From the NCBI GenBank assembly GCA_902470345.1, contig CABRGB010000067.1, positions 1-8,488 of the forward strand: a DNA stretch of 8,488 bases. Reading direction: 5' to 3'. The position numbers and the translations under genes are program-made. Below, piece by piece: positions 6,295-8,488 of this stretch. Every line of letters begins with the position of its first letter. The first letter of the stretch is position 1. The notes below the pieces were generated by a model. The model had not been told where the DNA came from. It saw only the letters and a program-made list of their open reading frames with translations, and made no database searches. The DNA is from an uncultured Collinsella sp. (GTDB lineage: Bacteria > Actinomycetota > Coriobacteriia > Coriobacteriales > Coriobacteriaceae).

Positions 6295-6349
6295 AACCTG
6301 CCAATTAGGGACAGGTTTATTTTGGCAGGTTTTATCTGGGCAAACGCTG
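6293..6349 (-). repeat. Dispersed repeat copy B (GTCCC-core element, inverted mate of copy A)
   Basis: Bases 6296-6349 are the reverse complement of copy A at 49 of 54 positions. The palindromic unit here is intact: 12-bp perfect arms (6293-6304 with 6322-6333) around a 17-nt spacer carrying CCTGTCCC on the minus strand, with the dyad (6313) on the T of CTG. No U-run follows on either strand, so it is not a standard terminator. It lies within the divergent lacI-glmS region. Confidence 0.85.
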
Positions 6350-6358
6350 GAGCCCAGG

Positions 6359-6391
6359 CCACCACAAAGGCGCCTGTCCCCATCGTGGTGG
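6359..6391 (+). repeat. Palindromic GTCCC-core element C
   Basis: Perfect 7-bp arms CCACCAC (6359-6365) and GTGGTGG (6385-6391) enclose a 19-nt spacer with GCCTGTCCCCA. The dyad (6375) falls on the T of CTG, the same register as in A, B and E. The left arm and first 12 spacer bases recur at 8470-8488 (18 of 19 identical). It starts ten bases after copy B, in the opposite orientation. Confidence 0.75.
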
Positions 6392-6410
6392 TTTGGGCAT
6401 GTGTGCATCG

Positions 6411-6449
6411 AGTGGTATCTAAGTTAAGATACCACTTCTGGTATATCAG
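6411..6449. promoter_or_regulatory. Inverted repeat and TGGTAT cluster upstream of glmS (possible operator)
   Basis: AGTGGTATCT (6411-6420) and AGATACCACT (6427-6436) form a perfect 10-bp inverted repeat with a 6-nt loop. Directly after it lies a near-palindrome CTGGTATATCAG (6438-6449). The shared TGGTAT/ATACCA half-sites recall those of GntR/HutC-type regulators such as NagR and DasR, which control amino-sugar genes, but the spacing in the first repeat is wider than their usual sites. No U-run follows, so it is not a normal terminator. Regulation of glmS is inferred from position. Confidence 0.4.
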
Positions 6450-6465
6450 CTTGCGCTCGCGTGAG

Positions 6466-6471
6466 TACAAT
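6466..6471 (+). promoter_or_regulatory. Tentative -10 box of the glmS promoter
   Basis: TACAAT is the best -10-like hexamer in the glmS leader. No convincing -35 box lies at 16-18 bases upstream (6442-6449 reads TATATCAG). If used, the leader is about 70 bases, with a small bulged hairpin at 6504-6526 shortly before the ribosome site. Confidence 0.3.
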
Positions 6472-6545
6472 ACTCGAACGTTATACGTCTCAGCGCCTCC
6501 CGTGCGTGGACGTCTTGCAGTCACGCGAACGAAGGGATTTATCCT

Positions 6546-8393
6546 ATGTGCGGAATTGTCGGCTACACCGGCTCTGATATTGCAAAGAACATCCTGGTCA
6601 CAGGCCTTAAGCGCATGGAGTATCGCGGCTATGACTCCTCGGGCGTCGCGCTTGAGGTAGGCGAGGGCGCCGCGGCGCATCTCGACGTTATCCGCCGCGT
6701 GGGTAAGGTCGCGGGTCTGGAGAGCGAGCTTTCCAATATCGATAGCGACGCAACCTGCGGTATCGGTCACACCCGTTGGGCCACTCACGGCAAGCCTTCC
6801 GTCGTTAACGCTCATCCCCACACTAGCTGCGACGGTCGCATCGCCATCGTCCACAACGGCATTATCGAGAACTTCGCTGAACTGCGCGAGGAGCTGGAGG
6901 GCCGCGGCCATCACTTTAAGAGCGAGACCGATACGGAGGTCTTCGCTCATCTGATCGAAGAAGCCTATGCCGAGACGCACGACCTGATGGCCTCCGTGCG
7001 CGAGGCCTGCACCCACGTGGTAGGCGCCTATGGCTTGGCCGCCGTGTGCGCCGACGAGCCTGACGTGATTGCCGTTGCCCGCAAGGACTCCCCGATCGTG
7101 GTCGGCGTGGGCGAGACCGGTTCCTACGTTGCCTCCGACGTCATCGCGCTTATCGATGCCACCCGCGATGTCGTGGTGCTCGAAGACGGTCAGTTTGCCA
7201 AGCTTACGCCTGCGGGCGTCGAGTACACCGACGAGGCCGGCAATGTCATCGAGCCCAAGGTCACCCACATCGATTGGGATCTGGACATGGCCGAAAAGGG
7301 CGGCTATCCCGACTTTATGCTCAAGGAGATCCACGAGCAGCCGCGCGTCGTGCGCGACACACTGGTGGGCCGTATGACGCCTGCCGGCGAGCTCGACATC
7401 GATGAGCTGGGCCTGTCCCTCGAGGAGCTCAACGACATCGACCGTGTCTACGTGATCGCCTGCGGCACCAGCTATCACGCCGGACTCATCGCAAAGAACC
7501 TTATTGAGGGCTGGGCTCGCATTCCCACCGAGGTTGAGGCTGCAAGCGAGTTCCGCTATCGCAACCCCATCATCACGCCGACGACGCTCGTCGTTGCCGT
7601 GTCCCAGTCGGGCGAGACGGCCGATACCCTTGCCGCCATTCGCGACGCGCGCATCAAGGGCGCCAAGGTCTTTGGCATCACCAACGTGGTGGGCAGCCCC
7701 GTGGCGCGCGAGAGCGACGGCGTCATCTATACCAAGGCCAACAAGGAGATCGCGGTCGCCTCGACCAAGAGCTTCATCGGTCAGGTCGTGAGTCTGACGC
7801 TGCTGGCTTTGCTGTTGGCGCAGGTCAAGTACCGTTTGACCACCAAGCAGACGCGCATGATGTTCCGCGAGCTTTCCGATACGGCCGAGCAGATCCAGTG
7901 GATTTTGGATACCCAAACCGAGGCCGTGCACGAGGCCGCCCTGCTGTGCAAGGACGCGCAGTCGGCACTGTTCGTGGGCCGCGGTATGGGCGCTGCCATC
8001 TCCTACGAGGGCGCACTCAAGCTCAAGGAGGTCAGCTACCTGCACGCTGAGGCGTATGCTGCCGGCGAGATGAAGCACGGCCCCATCGCACTGATCGATC
8101 CGGGCTTCCCCGTCATCGCCGTGGCCACCAAGAGTGCCACCTACGACAAGACCGTGTCGAACCTTATGGAGTGCAAGGCGCGCGGTGCCAAGGTCATCGT
8201 CGTTGCCACCGAGGGCGACGAGGAGATCAACAAGATCGCCGACTGTATCATCCGCGTGCCGGCCGTCCGCGACGTGTTCAGCCCTATCACGGCGAGTGTC
8301 CCGCTGCAGCTGCTCGCCCGCGAGGTCGCCATCCTGCGCGGCTGCGACGTCGATCAGCCCCGAAACCTCGCTAAGAGCGTGACCGTGGAATAG
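6546..8393 (+). CDS. glmS: Glutamine-fructose-6-phosphate aminotransferase (isomerising)
   Basis: A full-length, 615-residue cytosolic enzyme that makes glucosamine-6-phosphate from fructose-6-phosphate and glutamine, the first committed step to UDP-GlcNAc for peptidoglycan. The N-terminal glutaminase domain (to about 235) starts MCGIVGY, with Cys2 the N-terminal nucleophile once Met is removed. GHTRWATHG (74-82), HNGIIEN (103-109) and Asp129 match the glutamine pocket. Two SIS domains follow: ACGTSYHAG at 305-313 and SQSGETADT at 353-361 in the first, GRGMG at 478-482 and EAYAAGEMKHGP at 502-513 near the second. The C-terminus DQPRNLAKSVTVE is canonical; Lys610 corresponds to the Schiff-base Lys of the E. 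coli enzyme. The ribosome site AAGGGA (6532-6537) lies eight bases before the ATG. The upstream region holds a strong inverted repeat but no glmS ribozyme that I can recognise. It is divergent from lacI and apparently monocistronic. Confidence 0.98.
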   Translation: MCGIVGYTGSDIAKNILVTGLKRMEYRGYDSSGVALEVGEGAAAHLDVIRRVGKVAGLESELSNIDSDATCGIGHTRWATHGKPSVVNAHPHTSCDGRIAIVHNGIIENFAELREELEGRGHHFKSETDTEVFAHLIEEAYAETHDLMASVREACTHVVGAYGLAAVCADEPDVIAVARKDSPIVVGVGETGSYVASDVIALIDATRDVVVLEDGQFAKLTPAGVEYTDEAGNVIEPKVTHIDWDLDMAEKGGYPDFMLKEIHEQPRVVRDTLVGRMTPAGELDIDELGLSLEELNDIDRVYVIACGTSYHAGLIAKNLIEGWARIPTEVEAASEFRYRNPIITPTTLVVAVSQSGETADTLAAIRDARIKGAKVFGITNVVGSPVARESDGVIYTKANKEIAVASTKSFIGQVVSLTLLALLLAQVKYRLTTKQTRMMFRELSDTAEQIQWILDTQTEAVHEAALLCKDAQSALFVGRGMGAAISYEGALKLKEVSYLHAEAYAAGEMKHGPIALIDPGFPVIAVATKSATYDKTVSNLMECKARGAKVIVVATEGDEEINKIADCIIRVPAVRDVFSPITASVPLQLLAREVAILRGCDVDQPRNLAKSVTVE

Positions 8394-8410
8394 TTGGTTC
8401 CGCCATCCTA

Positions 8411-8460
8411 ACAACTAAGGCCCGGCTCCGCGTCATCAGACGGAGCCGGGCCTTAGTTGT
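8411..8460 (+). terminator. Long glmS terminator-like hairpin without U-run
   Basis: A perfect 20-bp GC-rich inverted repeat (8411-8430 with 8441-8460) with a 10-nt loop lies 17 bases after the glmS stop. No T-run follows; the base of the stem ends in TTAGTTGT. Position and strength suggest transcript ending or 3' protection, but the mechanism is uncertain. Confidence 0.7.
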
Positions 8461-8469
8461 GCGGAAAAA

Positions 8470-8488
8470 CCACCACAAAGGTGCCTGT
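8470..8488 (+). repeat. GTCCC-core element D (cut by window end)
   Basis: The last 19 bases match 6359-6377 of element C at 18 of 19 positions, with a single T/C change that keeps the AGGYGCCT form. The predicted continuation beyond the window is CCC, a short spacer and GTGGTGG. Confidence 0.65.

Noticed and set aside
6229..6408. A 60-residue N-terminal extension of the LacI-family protein
   Set aside because: It translates repeats B and C and the promoter. The canonical MAKVKISDVA start with a good ribosome site lies at 6226-6228.
6385..6545. A glmS ribozyme in the glmS leader
   Set aside because: The leader lacks the multi-pseudoknot core that I would expect, and the one strong hairpin lies far upstream of the start codon.
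7414..7422. A CCTGTCCCT match to the repeat core inside glmS
   Set aside because: It lies in conserved coding sequence and has no flanking palindromic arms, so it is a chance match.
6291..8414. A 707-codon open frame on the minus strand opposite glmS
   Set aside because: It is an antisense shadow of glmS caused by GC-rich codon use. The peptide is low-complexity, matches no family, and runs through repeats B and C and the glmS leader.
1898..8488. The GTCCC elements as a CRISPR array
   Set aside because: The copies are scattered hundreds to thousands of bases apart, in both orientations, with no regular spacers and no cas genes.

Overview
The window looks like a chromosomal stretch of a high-GC Gram-positive gut actinobacterium, most likely a Coriobacteriia member such as Collinsella. 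This is inferred from GC-rich codon use, the protein flavour and the type of short intergenic repeats; no marker gene here proves the genus. All six genes appear intact except the first, which is cut by the window start. There is no rRNA, tRNA, CRISPR array, transposase or phage gene.

Layout. 1-1829 (+): 3' part of an EF-G-like translation-factor GTPase paralogue. 1863-1897: bidirectional terminator, followed by a short palindromic repeat (element E). 1959-2924 (-): secreted or membrane-anchored DNA/RNA non-specific endonuclease of the streptococcal DNase type. 2925-3304: a 380-base gap holding a 12-bp palindrome, an 11-bp tandem repeat, repeat element A, a 94-nt imperfect hairpin and a hairpin abutting the larE stop codon. 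3305-4183 (-): LarE-type sulfur transferase. 4184-4351: divergent promoters. 4352-5002 (+): HAD-IA beta-phosphoglucomutase-like phosphatase. 5041-5090: bidirectional terminator. 5116-6228 (-): LacI-family repressor. 6229-6545: a 317-base divergent control region holding the lacI promoter and a possible operator, repeat elements B and C side by side, and a strong inverted repeat. 6546-8393 (+): glmS, making glucosamine-6-phosphate for peptidoglycan. 8411-8460: long terminator-like hairpin, then element D, cut by the window end.

The genes alternate in direction and none forms an obvious operon, so they look like single transcription units (translation, extracellular nucleic acid breakdown, nickel-pincer cofactor chemistry, sugar phosphate handling, sugar-responsive regulation, cell wall precursor supply). 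Each convergent pair is separated by a bidirectional terminator.

The most unusual content is intergenic. Five short elements (E, A, B, C, D) have different palindromic arms but the same core, CYGTCCC. In all four complete copies the dyad axis falls on exactly the same pyrimidine of that core. A and B are also 54-bp near-identical copies in inverted orientation bracketing larE, the HAD gene and lacI, and B supplies half of the lacI -35 box. This looks like an uncatalogued family of small palindromic elements, possibly moved by an enzyme encoded elsewhere.
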